A stretch of DNA of 64,000 nt from Novipirellula aureliae (lineage in GTDB: Bacteria; Planctomycetota; Planctomycetia; Pirellulales; Pirellulaceae): NCBI RefSeq assembly GCF_007860185.1, contig NZ_SJPY01000003.1, positions 558,001 to 622,000 of the forward strand. Reading direction: 5' to 3'. Below the pieces are notes generated by a model. That model ran no database searches, was not told the origin of the DNA, and saw only the letters and a program-made list of their open reading frames with translations. Position numbers and translations under genes: made by a program. Below, in pieces: positions 25,917 through 37,600 of the stretch (positions within the stretch are counted from its first letter, which is position 1; the number at the start of each line of letters is the position of its first letter).

Positions 25917-27842
25917 ATGTCAAAACCGTCTGCAAATTTCAACGGGCTTCATATTGCGGCATTGGAAAGCCGCCGTGCCGAGGACATGACCCGTTTGATT
26001 CAGCGGCATGGTGGCGAGGCACATGTTAGTCCTTCGATGAAAGAGGTTCCCATCGAACCGAACCGTGCGGCGATCGATTTTGCCCACCGCGTGATGACGG
26101 GTGAAATCAGTACGATGATCTTGATGACCGGTGTCGGTTTTCGCTATTTCTTAAAAGCAATCGAAAAGCATCTCGACCAACAACGGTTCCTCGATTCTCT
26201 TTCCGACATCACAACGATTTGTCGTGGCCCGAAGCCAGCCGCGGTGATGCGTGAATTCGGGCTCAAACCCACCTACCGGGCCCCTGAACCGAACACGTGG
26301 CGTGAGTTACTGCAAACGATCGATGCCAATTTATCGATCGCCAACCAAACCGTTGGTCTGCAGGAATACGGAATTACCAACGCATCGCTAATCGCAGGAC
26401 TTGAGGCAAGAGGTGCAACGGTTGAACCAGTCCGAGTCTATGGATGGGAATTTCCAAGCGATACGCTGCTGCTCGAAGAAAACGTGCAAGCTTTGGCGGC
26501 TGGCCAGCGTGATGTGTTGTTGGTCACCAGCGCCCATCAAATCGTCAATATGCTGCGAATGGCAGAACAATTGAATCGAGTTGACTCCTTGCGGCGTGGT
26601 TTGCATTCGACGGTGATCGCTTCGATTGGGCCGACGACCAGTCAAATGCTTTTCGAATGTGATTTGCACGTTGACATCGAACCATCGCATCCGAAGATGG
26701 GGCACCTTGTGACGGAAACCGCGGCTCGTAGCGAAGCTCTCGTTCAAGCAAAGCGTCGACTCAAACCGATCGATTTAAAGCAGGAATCCATGGCGGAGAG
26801 TTCCCCCTGTCACGACTCGCTATTCTTGCGTGCATGTCGCGGTGAAGCCACCGAGCGGACTCCCGTTTGGCTAATGCGTCAAGCGGGCCGATACATGTCC
26901 GAGTATCGCGAGGTTCGATCGCAACACACTTTCTTGGAGCTTTGTGCCAATCCGAAGCTCTGTAGCGAAATCATGTGTACCGCCGTCGATCGATTGGGGG
27001 TCGATGCGGCAATCATTTTCTCGGACCTGTTGCCCATTTTGGTGCCAATGGGTCTCGACCTGGAGTTCGTCAAGGGAGACGGGCCAGTGATTCACAATCC
27101 GGTCCGAACGGCTGCGGAAGTAGACCGCATCCAACCGCTCGACCGGCCGGAGGAACTTGATTTTGTTTATGAAACCGTTCGGCAAACCCGCAAAGACTTG
27201 CCAGCGGAAATGCCACTCATCGGATTCGCCGGGGCACCCTTTACTCTAGCCAGTTATGCGATCGAGGGTGGTGGCAGTCGCCAGTATTCGCATACCAAGA
27301 AATTGATGTACGATCCATCGTCGGCATGGTCCGATTTGATGAGCAAACTGTCCGATGCGATCACCGTTTATCTGAACCATCAAATTGCAGCGGGTGCAAA
27401 CTGCGTCCAATTATTCGACAGTTGGGCGGGATGCTTGTCGCCGACGGATTACATCAAGCATGTATTGCCTTGGATGAAACAGATCATTGCAGGGATCGAT
27501 CCATCGGTACCCGTCATCAACTTTGCGACGGGCAACCCAGAGCTTTTGCCGTTACTTCGCGGTGACCGGCGAACGGTCGTTGGCGTCGATTGGCGTATCC
27601 CGCTCGATGTCGCTTGGCAGCGTATCGGGCACGATTGCTCGGTTCAAGGAAACCTTGACCCGACCATTCTCTTGGCCGATCCTGATGTGATCCGAGAACG
27701 CGTCGCCGACTTGCTTGAATCGGTCGGCGATCGACCGGGACACATTTTCAACCTCGGTCACGGCGTCTTAAAAGAAACGCCCGTCGAAAATGCCATTGCC
27801 CTAGTCGAATGCGTGAAAGAACTAAGCGTGCGCTCGTCATGA
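25917..27842 (+). CDS. hemDE: Fused uroporphyrinogen-III synthase / uroporphyrinogen decarboxylase
   Basis: One 641-residue frame joins two consecutive heme-pathway enzymes. Residues about 1-285 look like HemD: LHIAALESRRAEDMTRLIQR at the start, ILMTGVGFRYF, CRGPKPAAVMREFGL, VTSAHQIVNMLR and IASIGPTTSQML. Residues about 295-640 are HemE with all signatures: TPVWLMRQAGRYMSEYREVR, the FSDLLPILVPMGLDLEF segment, GFAGAPFTLASYAIEGGGS, LFDSWAGCLSP and FNLGHGVLKETP. The linker is SMAESSPCHDS. The fusion would convert hydroxymethylbilane to uroporphyrinogen III and then to coproporphyrinogen III. No internal stop or frameshift is seen. HemE is certain; HemD is strong, as HemD is poorly conserved. Confidence 0.9.
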   Translation: MSKPSANFNGLHIAALESRRAEDMTRLIQRHGGEAHVSPSMKEVPIEPNRAAIDFAHRVMTGEISTMILMTGVGFRYFLKAIEKHLDQQRFLDSLSDITTICRGPKPAAVMREFGLKPTYRAPEPNTWRELLQTIDANLSIANQTVGLQEYGITNASLIAGLEARGATVEPVRVYGWEFPSDTLLLEENVQALAAGQRDVLLVTSAHQIVNMLRMAEQLNRVDSLRRGLHSTVIASIGPTTSQMLFECDLHVDIEPSHPKMGHLVTETAARSEALVQAKRRLKPIDLKQESMAESSPCHDSLFLRACRGEATERTPVWLMRQAGRYMSEYREVRSQHTFLELCANPKLCSEIMCTAVDRLGVDAAIIFSDLLPILVPMGLDLEFVKGDGPVIHNPVRTAAEVDRIQPLDRPEELDFVYETVRQTRKDLPAEMPLIGFAGAPFTLASYAIEGGGSRQYSHTKKLMYDPSSAWSDLMSKLSDAITVYLNHQIAAGANCVQLFDSWAGCLSPTDYIKHVLPWMKQIIAGIDPSVPVINFATGNPELLPLLRGDRRTVVGVDWRIPLDVAWQRIGHDCSVQGNLDPTILLADPDVIRERVADLLESVGDRPGHIFNLGHGVLKETPVENAIALVECVKELSVRSS

Positions 27843-27853
27843 TGGTGTCTTAG

Positions 27854-29209
27854 TTACTGCGGGCGGTCCGCTCGCAGCGATGCGGCTAGCAGGATGACAG
27901 CGAATAGGGCGCACAGCAACGTGGCGACGCGATAAGTATCAAATTGGTCGTGTGCCACACTGAACAAATAGGGGCCAACCGCCGTCCCTGCGACGACCAG
28001 AGAGGTCGAAAACCCCGAAATGGCACCGAGGTGTTTACGGCCAAAGAATCGCGGCCACGTCACCGATGCAATAATACCAAACATGCCTTGCATTAGCCCC
28101 ATTCCCAACACCACAAATACGACCGACGTTTGCGAGCCCAGAAACGACAGGCTCAAAGACAGCATGACGATTCCAATCAGTTGTACCATCGCCAGATACT
28201 TTAGCTTAACAAAATCGCTCAACCAACTGGCAACAAATTCAACGACGACGCTAACACAGGCGGCCGGGATGAAGATGGCCACCGCCTCACGACGCGGCAT
28301 TCCTGCGTCAGCGAAAAAAGAGACCACGTGAAAGGAAAGGGACGTTAACAGTAAGCCAGATAAAACGGTGCAAAATGTGAACACCCAAAAACTGTACGTG
28401 CCTCTCGCTTCCGATAACGTAAAGTGCCGCCCGTTTCGAGTTTCGGGGTGGATATTCCGAGCGTCCTTCGCGAACGGCCCGTCAGGCAATAGTCCATGGT
28501 CTTCGGGTCTCGCTCGCCCAAAACAAAATGCGATGATTGCAAACGAGGCAACGAGTGCTGCAATCGTTTGCCATGCCCATTGCCAGCCACCCTTTTGGAT
28601 CAGCCATTCAAAAAATGGAGGCGTCAAGGAAAAGCCAAACGCGACCGAAATCCCGATGAAAGCCAACGCCATACCACGACGCTGCTCAAACCACTCCAGC
28701 ACCATGTTGCGTGATGACAACGTCAACATGCCTTGTCCAAAAAAACGCATCGCGAAGAAGCCTAGCATCAAGACGGCCAAGGACGTATAGCTGCGATCGA
28801 CGCTTGGTAAAAACGCTGCGATGGACTCGGCGATTTCGGCCGAGAAACTCATGCCGGTCAAAGCCAGTGATAACATCAATGCCGCAGCGGCGGACATCCA
28901 GCGTCCTCCATATCGGTCGTACCAACGACCAGCACGCGTGATCAACAATGCACTGGAAATCGTACCCACCAAGTACGCAAAGCTGATCCAACTGCGAGAC
29001 AATTGGTGAGCATCCATCAAAAAATCGGTGAACACCGAGACGCCGATCGTTTGCCCCGGGGCACTGGCCAGAACCCCCAGCGTTCCCAGTGCTAACGCGA
29101 CCGTGCCATAAAAGAACGGCAGGCGAGCGGGATCGAACGGAAATTTGGCGAGTGGCGAGCCAGGTGTCTGTCCAGGTGTCTCGCGAGCAGATTTCATGTT
29201 GACCACCAT
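27854..29209 (-). CDS. MFS transporter
   Basis: 451 residues from ATG 29209; an ATG four codons in (29197) has GGTGG upstream and is an equally good start. Twelve hydrophobic segments can be followed. The motif between helices 2 and 3 reads GRWYDRYGGRWM, the usual MFS G-x3-D-x-x-G-R form. Other text (FAMRFFGQGMLTLSSRNMVL, FGIIASVTWPRFFGRKHLGA) resembles the OFA/monocarboxylate branch. Substrate unknown. It is divergent from the FhcB-like gene and convergent with hemDE, leaving 11 bp between stops. Confidence 0.85.
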   Translation of the reverse strand: MVVNMKSARETPGQTPGSPLAKFPFDPARLPFFYGTVALALGTLGVLASAPGQTIGVSVFTDFLMDAHQLSRSWISFAYLVGTISSALLITRAGRWYDRYGGRWMSAAAALMLSLALTGMSFSAEIAESIAAFLPSVDRSYTSLAVLMLGFFAMRFFGQGMLTLSSRNMVLEWFEQRRGMALAFIGISVAFGFSLTPPFFEWLIQKGGWQWAWQTIAALVASFAIIAFCFGRARPEDHGLLPDGPFAKDARNIHPETRNGRHFTLSEARGTYSFWVFTFCTVLSGLLLTSLSFHVVSFFADAGMPRREAVAIFIPAACVSVVVEFVASWLSDFVKLKYLAMVQLIGIVMLSLSLSFLGSQTSVVFVVLGMGLMQGMFGIIASVTWPRFFGRKHLGAISGFSTSLVVAGTAVGPYLFSVAHDQFDTYRVATLLCALFAVILLAASLRADRPQ

Positions 29210-29463
29210 CGTCTTTTAAGGAAAGGTCAACATTGGACTTTACTTCCGCATTCATGTCAGCGGGGATTGACAAGGGTGTGTGCAAATCGTAATTGCTAAG
29301 GGCGTCAGAAAAAAAAACTTCCGCAATAGCCGTTTCATTCCATCGCGACAGGATCGAGCACGAGGCTCGAAAGCGGGGCCGAGCCAATCGGCGGACGTTT
29401 TCTGCTCGGGGAGTAGGGAGTAGAGCGACATTCAAGCAAACAGCCCAAAAACGGGAATCCGTC

Positions 29464-30534
29464 ATGACATCACTTCCACCGATCGTTTGTCCATTCTGCG
29501 CAATTCACTGCGACGATATTCTGCTCGGCAACGACCGTGGGTCTGGCGGAATCAACCTAACGGACTGCGAGCGGGCGGCGGAAGGGTATCATTCCCTGCT
29601 CGATACCTCACCGCCTCCGCGCCTCGGAAGCGAGTCAGTAGCACAGCAACTGATTTTCGATTTTGCAGCGGAGCATTTTGCCAACCGCTCTTGTTTGAAC
29701 GTCGTAACTTGTGGCACCGATCTGTCGACAGCAAAAACGCTTCAAACGCTGGCGGGTTTAGGGAAGATCAAGCTGTGGATCGACGAGACCGTCTCGGAAG
29801 CCGCATGGCGGACAGCGACTAGCCGCGAGGGGAACGTGACCGCAACCATCGGCGATATTCGCCGTCATGCGGATCTGATTTGGCTGATTGGTGATGTTGC
29901 ACCTTCGTACCCTCGCTTGCTAACACGATTGGATGCAAAAGGGAAACAGGTCGTCGCATCTGAGCAATGGGACGCGGAATCTCTAGCTGAGTTGTACTTT
30001 CGCTTACGACAATCGGACTCCGATGAACCAAACAAGCTCCAACCAGACAAGCGGACGCCTGCGATTCGCAACGCCTCCTACTTGGCGATCGTGATCGGTC
30101 CCAATGCATTTGCACCGAAAGAAGCCATTTCGGTCGCAAGTTTGCTTGCGAAAATGGTTTGGTATTTGAATCGGAACCAGCGAGCGGTCACGCTGCAAAT
30201 CGATCGAGCGGCGACCAACCGATCGCTAACCGCTTGGCGATCCAATGCAAGTTTACCGAGCATCACGGATTCGATGTCTTCAGAAGGAACCGTCGATATC
30301 CGTCTGGGCAATGCTTTGTTTGACAAACGAATGGCCAGCCTTCAAATCGGGGGTGTCGACGATGGAAGGGCGAGAGCACAAGCCTACTTGCCCGCATCGA
30401 CCGCTGGCATCGACACAACGGCCATGGCCATCCGAGGCGACTCGACCGTGTCGCTATCGTTGGAACAACAAATCAAAACGTCAAGCCAAACCGTTGGCGA
30501 GTTACTGGCAAGGCTGGTCGAGGCTAGCGGCTGA
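29464..30534 (+). CDS. fhcB: FhcB-like formyltransferase/hydrolase complex subunit (FwdB homologue)
   Basis: ATG 29464 gives 356 residues; the frame runs upstream to 29293 without family-like sequence. The N-terminus has a four-cysteine pattern of the formylmethanofuran dehydrogenase B subunit (PIVCPFCAIHCDDILL and NLTDCERA). Further matches are LWIDETVSEAAWRTAT, TIGDIRRHADLIWLIGDVAP and YPRLLTRLDAKGKQVV. Planctomycetes are known to carry tetrahydromethanopterin-linked C1-transfer genes, in which FhcABCD handles formyl groups. At the position where archaeal FwdB has its metal-ligand Cys, I read Ala, as expected for bacterial FhcB. Other fhc genes are not in the window. Confidence 0.75.
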   Translation: MTSLPPIVCPFCAIHCDDILLGNDRGSGGINLTDCERAAEGYHSLLDTSPPPRLGSESVAQQLIFDFAAEHFANRSCLNVVTCGTDLSTAKTLQTLAGLGKIKLWIDETVSEAAWRTATSREGNVTATIGDIRRHADLIWLIGDVAPSYPRLLTRLDAKGKQVVASEQWDAESLAELYFRLRQSDSDEPNKLQPDKRTPAIRNASYLAIVIGPNAFAPKEAISVASLLAKMVWYLNRNQRAVTLQIDRAATNRSLTAWRSNASLPSITDSMSSEGTVDIRLGNALFDKRMASLQIGGVDDGRARAQAYLPASTAGIDTTAMAIRGDSTVSLSLEQQIKTSSQTVGELLARLVEASG

Positions 30535-30542
30535 GAGCGGGC

Positions 30543-31307
30543 TTACCGAACGCGTTCCATTTGGTCGAGAGACTTTCGTTTTAGCTTGCTGGCGGCGGCA
30601 CGATCACAGACAATCGTCGTGCCATGATGCCACTGCAGGATACTGGCAGGTACCTCGGGGTCAATATCCCCTTCGATCGCTCGACATACCGCTCTCGCGT
30701 TGCGATCATCAGGGACCGCACAATAGATCGTCTTGCACTTCAAGATTTGTTGGATCGACATTGTCACGGCATGCTGCGGAACTTTGCCGAGTGACGGAAA
30801 CCAGCCTTCGCCAACTTGTTGTTTGCGAAAGGTCTTGGCGAGCTTAATGCTGATATAGGGGTCGACGATTTGAAAATCGGCAGGCGGTCCGTTCATCGCC
30901 AAGTCAGCTGATTCCCCCATCGAGATCAGCGCCAAATCGATCGTGGTGTTTTCTAGTGGTCCAGCCATCTGTTCGATCGATTTTGCCACCGGCTGTTTTC
31001 CGTCGATGTAATGGAAATCGGCCAAGGACACTTGGTTTGCAAAACGCTCATGCAAATAGCGGCAAACCGAGCCTGGGTCGTCGCTTTTGATGCCAACATA
31101 TTCACCGATTTGGAAAGCAACGACCTGCGACCAATCGACTTTTCGTTGTCTTAAGAGAGCTGCAATCACTTCGAATTGGGCAGATCCCGACGACAAGACC
31201 ATCGACGCTTTGCCATTTTCTTCGATGGCTTGACGAAGCGTTTCAGCGGCGTGCTTGGCAATCCACTTGCCCATCGCTTGCCGGTTGGCTGCTAAAATCG
31301 TACGCAT
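30543..31307 (-). CDS. NagB-like protein lacking the catalytic residues
   Basis: ATG 31307 gives 254 residues, close to glucosamine-6-phosphate deaminase. Fold landmarks are VLSSGSAQFEVIAALL (phosphate loop), VVAFQIGEYVGI (NagB: FNMDEYVG), DPGSVCRYLHERF and VPQHAVTMSIQQIL. The active-site segment, GVDGHIAFNEP in NagB, reads MGESADLAMNGPP here. Comparing by eye with E. coli NagB, the Asp141, His143 and Glu148 positions are Ser, Asp and Gly, and Asp72 is Gly. A deaminase reaction is therefore unlikely; the protein may bind a sugar phosphate or use other chemistry. It is convergent with fhcB, 8 bp apart. Confidence 0.78.
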   Translation of the reverse strand: MRTILAANRQAMGKWIAKHAAETLRQAIEENGKASMVLSSGSAQFEVIAALLRQRKVDWSQVVAFQIGEYVGIKSDDPGSVCRYLHERFANQVSLADFHYIDGKQPVAKSIEQMAGPLENTTIDLALISMGESADLAMNGPPADFQIVDPYISIKLAKTFRKQQVGEGWFPSLGKVPQHAVTMSIQQILKCKTIYCAVPDDRNARAVCRAIEGDIDPEVPASILQWHHGTTIVCDRAAASKLKRKSLDQMERVR

Positions 31308-31609
31308 GGTCGTTTTCGGGTTTTGGCGAAGAGGTCCGTGATAGCGAGTTTGAATAATTGTATTGTGCCAGACTCCGAGGGAAAGAACGAGGTGGAGTGA
31401 ATAATTTCTTAACGCGGCTACTCCGCGATGTCGCTCTGCTTTCCGCCCGGAGAGCAGAATGACAATCGAGCAGAATGACAATCGGGGGCGAACACGAATC
31501 GAAAAGTTTCGGATCCTTCCTAATAAACCGACGGCTCGTTCGTTGACATCAAGTTCGCCCTGCTAGAATAGGGGCTTCTGTGTTTCAATCTACTTTGGAT
31601 GTTTTCGTC
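31308..31609. other. Intergenic region between NagB-like and alpha-2-macroglobulin genes
   Basis: About 300 bp between divergent genes. It contains the repeat at 31431-31483 and presumably both promoters, which I could not place. Confidence 0.45.
31431..31483. repeat. Dispersed intergenic repeat, copy B, with short tandem duplication
   Basis: TTTCCGCCCGGAGAGCAGAA matches the element at 677-712. The 16-bp unit GAGCAGAATGACAATC is directly duplicated at 31452-31483. TCGCTCTGC at 31431-31439 can pair with GCAGA further right. Confidence 0.6.
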
Positions 31610-34600
31610 ATGTCGATTCGCAAATGTTGCTTCGCAAGCTTTCTTGTCATCGCGTCGGCTGCTGGAGTGTTGGTTCCGACTTGGATTTTGGGACAAACGA
31701 CTGGTCAAGGGCAAGGAGAGCGAGAAATGAACGTGTCAAAATCCGGTTGGGAAGGCGTGCAAGAGGCTATCAATAAAGGACTTCCGAAAACGGGCATCGA
31801 GAAGCTCGAGCCGATCATTGAGAATGCAAAAAAGAGCAAGGATTATCCCGAAGCGATTAAAGCGATCGCAATGAAAATTGCCCTCGAAGGGAACATTCAA
31901 GGCAACCGCCCCGAGGAGAAAATCGTTCGCTTGGAAGAGGAGATTGAAAAGGCACCGGCAGAAATGAAGCCAATGATGCAATCGGTGTTGGCAAATTGGT
32001 ATTGGCATTTCTTCCAACAAAATCGCTGGCGGTTCATGCAGCGGACGCAAACATCGGAACCAATGAGCGATGATATCAATACCTGGGATTTGGCCCGTAT
32101 TCTCGAGGAGGTTTCGAAGCATTTTGACAAAGCGCTCGAAAATGAACGACAACTAAAATCGACACCCATCGCCGACTACGACAAACTGCTCGAAAAGGGA
32201 AACGCTCCTGACGATCTCCGCCCCACCCTCTGGGATTTTGTCGTCTACGATGCTCTGGACTTCTACCAAGCAGCGGAACAGGCAGGGTCGCGTGCAGAAG
32301 ACGCATTCGACTTAATGGCCGACAGCCCCGTGTTCTCGTCGGTCGAAGATTTCCTTGCTTGGCAACCGCAAACCGAGGATAAAAGTTCAGCGACGCTCAA
32401 GGCAATCACACTATACCAAAGACTGCTTTCCTTCCATCAAGATGACGAGGATCCATCTGCATTTCAGGATGCCGATTTGGCTCGTTTGGTATTCGGAAAC
32501 AACCAAGCGTTTGGCGAAGAAAAAACAACTCGCTTCAAGGCGGCACTGAGTCGTTTTGTTGAACAGTACTCCGCCGATCCAATCGCTGCACGCGCACTAC
32601 ATGAATGGGCACAGGTCGTTCATGGCGAAGATGACTATGTCAAAGCTCACGAAATCGCTAGCCGGGGGATGAGTCAGCACCCGGACTCGGTGGGTGGACG
32701 CCGTTGCTATAACCTGATCCAACAAATCGAAGCTCCTTCCGCGGGTGCGACGACGGAGCGAGTTTGGAATGACCCCTGGCCAACGATCAACGTGACTTAC
32801 CGCAACGTCGAAAGGGTTTATTTTCGAGTCGTACCGTTCGATTTCGAGGAATATGCGAAGTCCAATCGGTGGTCGCCGAACCAACGAGACCAAGAGCAAC
32901 GGAAAACACTACTCGCTACCAAGCCGATCAAAGCATGGTCCGCAAAGCTGCCGAAAACCGAGGACTATCAGGAGAGACTCGAGCAAGTTCCGGTGCCAAC
33001 CGACGTGCCATCTGGTTCGTATTTCCTAATCTCCAGTTACCGCGATGACTTTAGCGAAAAGGACAACCAACTTAGCATGACCGAGATTTGGGTTAGCAAG
33101 TTGGCGTTGGTGCTACGTACCGCGTACGGCAAGGGGACGGTCGAAGGATTCGTTCTCGATGCAAAAACGGGAGTGCCACAGTCCGACGCGGTCGTCCGCA
33201 TGTGGGCGAGAAACAACCGCGGTGCTCGCACCGAATTGCCGACGCTGAGAACCGACTCGAACGGCTTGTTCCAATACAAAGGGGCGGGGCAAAATGGCCT
33301 GCTCCTTCACGCCGCCGCTGGCGGTGACGGGCTTTCGTCCGAAGACAATGTCTCCACCTACGAGACGAGAAATCAGCCAAAGACGATCGAGCAAACTCGG
33401 TTCTTTACCGATCGATCGATTTATCGACCTGGCCAATCGATTCGCTACAAAGGGATTTGTTTGCAGTTCAACCAAACGAGCAACCATTATCAAACGATTG
33501 CCAACGAAGACGTCACCGTTGTTTTCCGTGATGTGAATGGCAAAGAAATTGAAACCTCCCGTCATCGGACGAACGATTACGGCTCCTTTTCAGGCAGCGT
33601 CACCGCGCCGCGCGACCGTCTGATGGGATCGATGTCTCTGGCGGTCAAAGGGGGCCCGAACGGGCAAACTTCGATCCAAGTCGAAGAGTATAAACGACCA
33701 AAGTTCAAAGTAACAATTGATCCTGCAAAAGAAGCTGCGAAGCTTGGCGGCCTGGTCAAACTGGATGGCGATGCCACCGCTTACAGTGGTGCCGCGATCG
33801 ATGACGCGCTCGTCAACTACCGGGTCGTCCGCGAAGTACGCTACCCGATTTGGTGGTCCTGGTCCTATGGCCGACTCTGGTTCCCAAACCAAACGGGCGG
33901 CGACCAAGAAATCACTCATGGAACAGCTCGTACCGATGCGAACGGGAAGTTCCAGGTCGAGTTTACTGCAACGCCTGATTTGTCGATCCCCAAAGAGAGC
34001 GAGCCAACGTTCGTCTACACGACTTATGTTGATGTGACCGATTCCGCAGGCGAAACGCGGTCCGATGAGCGAACGGTACGCGTCGGGTATACCGCACTAT
34101 CCGCAGAGGTGACCGCGGACGATTGGCTAACCAGCAAGGAACCGGTGGAACTATCGATTCGCACCACGTCACTCGATGGCGAAGGACAGTCGGCAAAGGG
34201 AACCATCAAGGTCTACTCCCTTATTCAACCTGAAAAGGTCGTTCGTCCACAACTTTCTCAAACCATCTACGCTCGTCGCATGGGTACCCACCAAGCCCCG
34301 AAAGACATGTCGGACCCGAACTCGTGGGAACTGGGCGATCCAGTCGCCGAAGAATCGTTTGAAACCGATGGAGCGGGCAAGGCAAAATGGAGCGTCCCGC
34401 TCGAGGCTGGCATTTACCGTGTCAAGTTGGAAACGCGGGACCGTTTCGGCAAGGTAGTTTCCGCGTTATTGCCAATCGAAGTCCTCGATGTCGATGCCAA
34501 GAAGTTTGACATTCAAGTCCCTGAGCGATTCTTTGCTCAGAAAGATTCAGTCGAACCGGGCGAGACATTCCGAGCGGTTTGGGGTAGCGGCTATCCGACC

Positions 34601-37600
34601 GCTCGAGTGTTTGTCGAAATCGAACATCGCGGCAAAATCCTGAAGAGCTTTTGGTCCGACCCCAAGACGACTCAGTTGCTCATCGAACAACCAATCGACG
34701 AGTCGATGCGAGGTGGATTGAGCGTTCGCACGACGATGGTCCGCGAAAACCGAGCTTACCTGAACACTCGAAAAATTGATGTGCCGTGGTCCAACAAGAA
34801 GCTAACCGTCGAGTGGGAACACTTTGTGTCGAAACTGGCTCCAGCGGCCAAGGAGACTTGGACCGCAATCGTTCGCGGACCGGATGCCGAGAAGACGGCT
34901 GCTGAAATGGTGGCGACCCTGTACGATGCATCACTCGATGCGTTCCAAATGCACAACTGGCGAGATAGCTTTAACGTCTTTTACCAAGATCATTCGAATA
35001 TGGGATTGAGTTTCCAAAATTCCCTACAACCACTCCAGCGACTTCACTATGGATGGCAAGTCGATAGGCGTGACGGCACGCTGACCTATCGGCACTATTC
35101 GAACCAGATCATTCAAAATCTGTGGGGCTATCAATTCGGTCGCCAGATGAGAAAATCCTATGCCTTTGGTGGTGCCCCGAGGGCTGAAAGCATGAACATG
35201 GGTGGTGGCGCGCCGATGCCAGCCGCAGCGATGAGCAGGTCAATGGCGGCCGATGGTGTATCGGCTGCAGACGAATCGATCGACATGGCCGATGCTGAAA
35301 TGGCCGAATCGATGCCGGCTGATAAACAATCGCACCAAGCTGGTACCGAAGCGCCAGGCAGCAAAAAATTAGACCTTGGCAACGTTTCGGCTCGCAGCAA
35401 CATGAACGAGACCGCGTTCTTCTTTCCGCATCTCATCGCCGACGATGATGGCAGCGTGCGGATCGAATTTACAATGCCCGAAGCACTCACCGAATGGAAA
35501 TTCATGGGGTTTGCCCACGACACCGAATTGCGTGCTGGGCTATTGACCAGTACGACCGTGACAGCAAAGGACTTGATGGTCCAACCCAACGCACCACGTT
35601 TTGTTCGAGAAGGGGACGCAATCGAATTCACGGTGAAAGTCCTTAACCAATCACCGACCTCGCAAAGCGGGCAAGTTCGCTTGTCGTTCGCCGATGCAAG
35701 AAGTGGCAACAACGTTGACGATGCATTGTCCAACGATACCGGTGACCAATCCTTCGATATCCCCAGCGGTGAATCGCGGACACTTTCGTGGAAGATCAAA
35801 GTGCCCGAAGGGATCGGCTACCTAACCTACAAAGCCGTCGGTTCGACGGGCAAACTCTCGGATGGGGAAGAAGGTTATTTGCCTGTCTTGTCGCAGCGGA
35901 TTTTGGTGACGGAATCGTTACCGCTGCCAATCCGAGGCAAGCAAACGAAATCGTTTGAGTTTGAGAAACTCATCCACTCGGGCGATTCGGATACGCTTCG
36001 TCATCAATCGTTGACATTGCAAGTCGCATCGAATCCATCATGGTACGCGGTGTTGGCACTTCCCTACTTGATGGAATATCCACATCAATGCAGCGAGCAA
36101 ACGTTTAATCGTTTGTATGCGAATGCGTTGGCACGTCATATCGCCAACAGCGATCCCAAAATTGAGCGGATCTTTGAGCAGTGGCGAGGCACTCCGGCCC
36201 TCGACAGCCCACTCGAAAAGAACCAGGATCTGAAGTCGGTCATGCTGGAAGAAACCCCTTGGGTCCGCCAAGCGGATAACGAGAGCCAAGCTCGCCGGAA
36301 CGTTGCCATATTGTTCGAGCAAAATCGATTGGACGACGAAACGAAACGAGCGTTGTTCAAACTAACCGAAATGCAAATGGAAGATGGAGCCTGGCCGTGG
36401 TTTCCGGGTGGACCGGCAAACGATTACATCACGCTTTACATCACGACCGGGTTCGGCAGAATGCGACATCTTGGGGTTGATGTCGATGCCGGCGCAGCCG
36501 TCCGCTCGCTCACGCGACTCGATAGCTGGGTCACAAAACGCTACAACGATATCAAACCTGCGGATCGTGACCGGAACCACTTGTCGACAACGATTGCGTT
36601 CTACTTGTACGGACGTTCTTTCTTCTTGAAGGACCAAGCGATCGCAGCAGAGCACCGTGAAGCCGTCGATTACTGGATCGCACAAGCCGAGGAACATTGG
36701 TTGAAGCTATCCTATCGACAATCGCAAGCCCATTTGGCGATTGCTCTCAAACGATTCGGCAAAACGAAACCTGCCGAAGCAATCATGCGTAGCATCAAAG
36801 AACGCAGCGTCAGCGATGATGAGATGGGCATGTATTGGCGAGAAAATGAATTGTCGTGGTGGTGGTATCGAGCACCAATCGAAACGCAAGCGATGATGAT
36901 CGAAGCGTTTGACGAAGTCAGCAATGACCGCGAAGCGGTGGAAGATTGCAAGGTTTGGCTCCTAAAGCAGAAACAAACTCGCGATTGGAAAACAACGAAG
37001 GCGACTGCCGACGCGGTCTACGCATTGTTGCTTCGCGGCAGCGATTTGCTGGCCTCGAACGAATTGGTCCAAGTCGAACTAGACGGAAAGCCAATCGAGC
37101 CGACCGATGTCGAAGCCGGCACGGGTTTCTATCAGGAACGGTTCAGCAAAACAGAAATCAATCCTGAAATGGGTAACGTCACCATGCGAAAACTTGACGA
37201 CGGCGTTGCTTGGGGCAGTTTACATTGGCAATACTTTGAAGATATCGCCAAGGTAACCCCCTACGAAGGTACGCCATTGACTTTGGAAAAACAGCTTTTT
37301 GTAAAAAAGAACACGTCGCAAGGACCTACGTTGACCGCAGTGGATGGACCGATTTCCGTGGGCGACGAATTGGTCGTGCGGATTGTGCTTCGCACCGATC
37401 GTGATATGGAATATGTCCACATGAAAGATTATCGCGGCAGCGGAACGGAACCAGTCAACGTGTTGTCAAGCTACAAGTATCAAGATGGGATCGGCTATTA
37501 CGAATCGACTCGCGACACGGCAACCCATTTCTTTATTGACTACTTAGCGAAGGGCACGTACGTATTCGAATATAGCACTCGCGTCCAACTGCGAGGCGAA

